Origin: Circinella minor
Taxonomy: Eukaryota; Mucoromycota; Mucoromycetes; Mucorales; Lichtheimiaceae
Length of the DNA: 64,000 nucleotides
Direction of reading: 5' to 3'
NCBI GenBank assembly: GCA_016758965.1
Contig: JAEPRB010000010.1
Span: 124,001-188,000, forward strand
A program made the position numbers and the translations under genes. The notes under the pieces are model-generated. The model saw only the letters and a program-made list of their open reading frames with translations, did no database searches and was not told the origin of the DNA. Below, one piece after another: positions 63,401 to 64,000 of this stretch; position 1 is the first letter of the stretch; every line of letters starts with the position of its first letter.

Positions 63401-64000
63401 ATGATGCAACAAAATAACAACGATGCTCCATCTCAACCAACCACGCACGTCTTTCGTATTAATACCAACAACAATAATAATTCATCCTTATCAAAAAACA
63501 AAAAAGTAACGGGAACACAAAAACGCAAGAAGAATAGTATAGAAGGTAGTGTTATAATTATCTATATTATGAATCTTTTTTTTTGATACGTATTGACACT
63601 GATAAAAATATTTATTATCACATTATTATGTAGAAGGAGACTTGCCACCCAATAAGAAATCCTGGGACAAAGATAATGCTACACCTAATAGTAAATGTTC
63701 AGACGAAGTATTGTTGGAATGGTTAACAGAACCTGGTAATTTCCAACAATACATGTGTGCTCGTGGCAAATCTGGAAATAATAAAGTATTGGCATCTATT
63801 GTTACGAGATTACATAAGCATAAATTAACACATCAAACAAAGGACACTGTTGATTGCCATATACAAGAATGGATTCATAAGTTTAATAACGCATACGATA
63901 TAGTACACAGAAGAACCAGAGAATGTAGTCCTACTGTTGTTGAAAAAAGAAACGTGTCAAATGATGATATATATCAAAACAAATCTGGTAATAGTAATAA
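63401..64000 (+). CDS. Possible Myb/SANT-like DNA-binding protein, N-terminal part
   Basis: Exon 1 (63401-63545) and exon 2 (63634 to the window end) keep one frame and run off the right edge. After an Asn/Lys-rich leader starting MMQQNNNDAPSQP, residues from about 65 read VLLEWLTEPGNFQQYMC, then NKVLASIVTRLHKHKLTHQT, VDCHIQEWIHKFNNAYDIVH. The spacing of tryptophans and helices resembles the Myb/SANT-like domain of fungal proteins in which W-L-x-x-x-x-N-Y/F is followed by a K-x-x-I helix. That domain binds DNA. The assignment is by pattern only and the C-terminus is missing. An upstream ATG at 63323 in the same frame would add a hydrophobic leader, which I judge less likely. Confidence 0.6.

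Overview
The window is nuclear DNA from an early-diverging fungus, most likely a Mucoromycota species (Mucorales-like). The grounds are very AT-rich intergenic DNA, genes split by many short GT-AG introns (mostly 50-140 nt, often with TACTAA-like branch sites), a fungal Zn(2)-Cys(6) regulator, and protein sequences that read as fungal but are not close to yeast or other Dikarya. Species is not determinable from the sequence alone.

Layout. 1-970 is the 3' end of a TM9 (nonaspanin) membrane protein gene. 1.7-21.6 kb is an accessory, repeat-rich stretch. It holds a decaying gene of unknown function whose middle is copied as a large inverted repeat, a second large inverted repeat, a palindrome-organised minisatellite, a dead gene encoding a GRF zinc finger, coiled coil and RING, one apparently intact secreted barrel protein with an acidic tail, a dead Helitron Rep region, and a TIR-bounded element of about 3.9 kb with palindromic arms and a 5-N assembly gap. 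21.6-47.3 kb is the gene-dense core: eIF5B, an INTS11-type nuclease, a small secreted protein, TVP23, an ERT1/AcuK-type regulator, the APC subunit Cdc27, an orphan acidic protein, calcipressin, DNA ligase I and ribosomal protein uL2. 47.3-55.2 kb is again relic-rich, with a GC-richer minisatellite, broken coding fragments and a MITE. 55.2-64 kb holds an MFS transporter, a mitochondrial carrier, a 3 kb gene-poor interval and the start of a gene for a possible SANT-like protein.

The core genes are ordinary housekeeping functions (translation, replication ligation, cell-cycle proteolysis, calcineurin control, Golgi and mitochondrial transport) and do not form a pathway. Several lie tail to tail (eIF5B/INTS11, ERT1/CDC27) or closely head to tail on one strand (orphan-CDC27 and LIG1-calcipressin, about 160 bp apart). 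Splice models were assembled by hand from reading frame, GT-AG borders and family similarity; every multi-exon model listed as a CDS stays in frame, but no transcript evidence was available.

I found no convincing new defence or biosynthetic system. The most unusual items are the two diverged inverted duplications (possible hairpin-RNA loci in a lineage known for RNAi), the palindromic TIR element, and an INTS11-type Integrator nuclease in a fungus.
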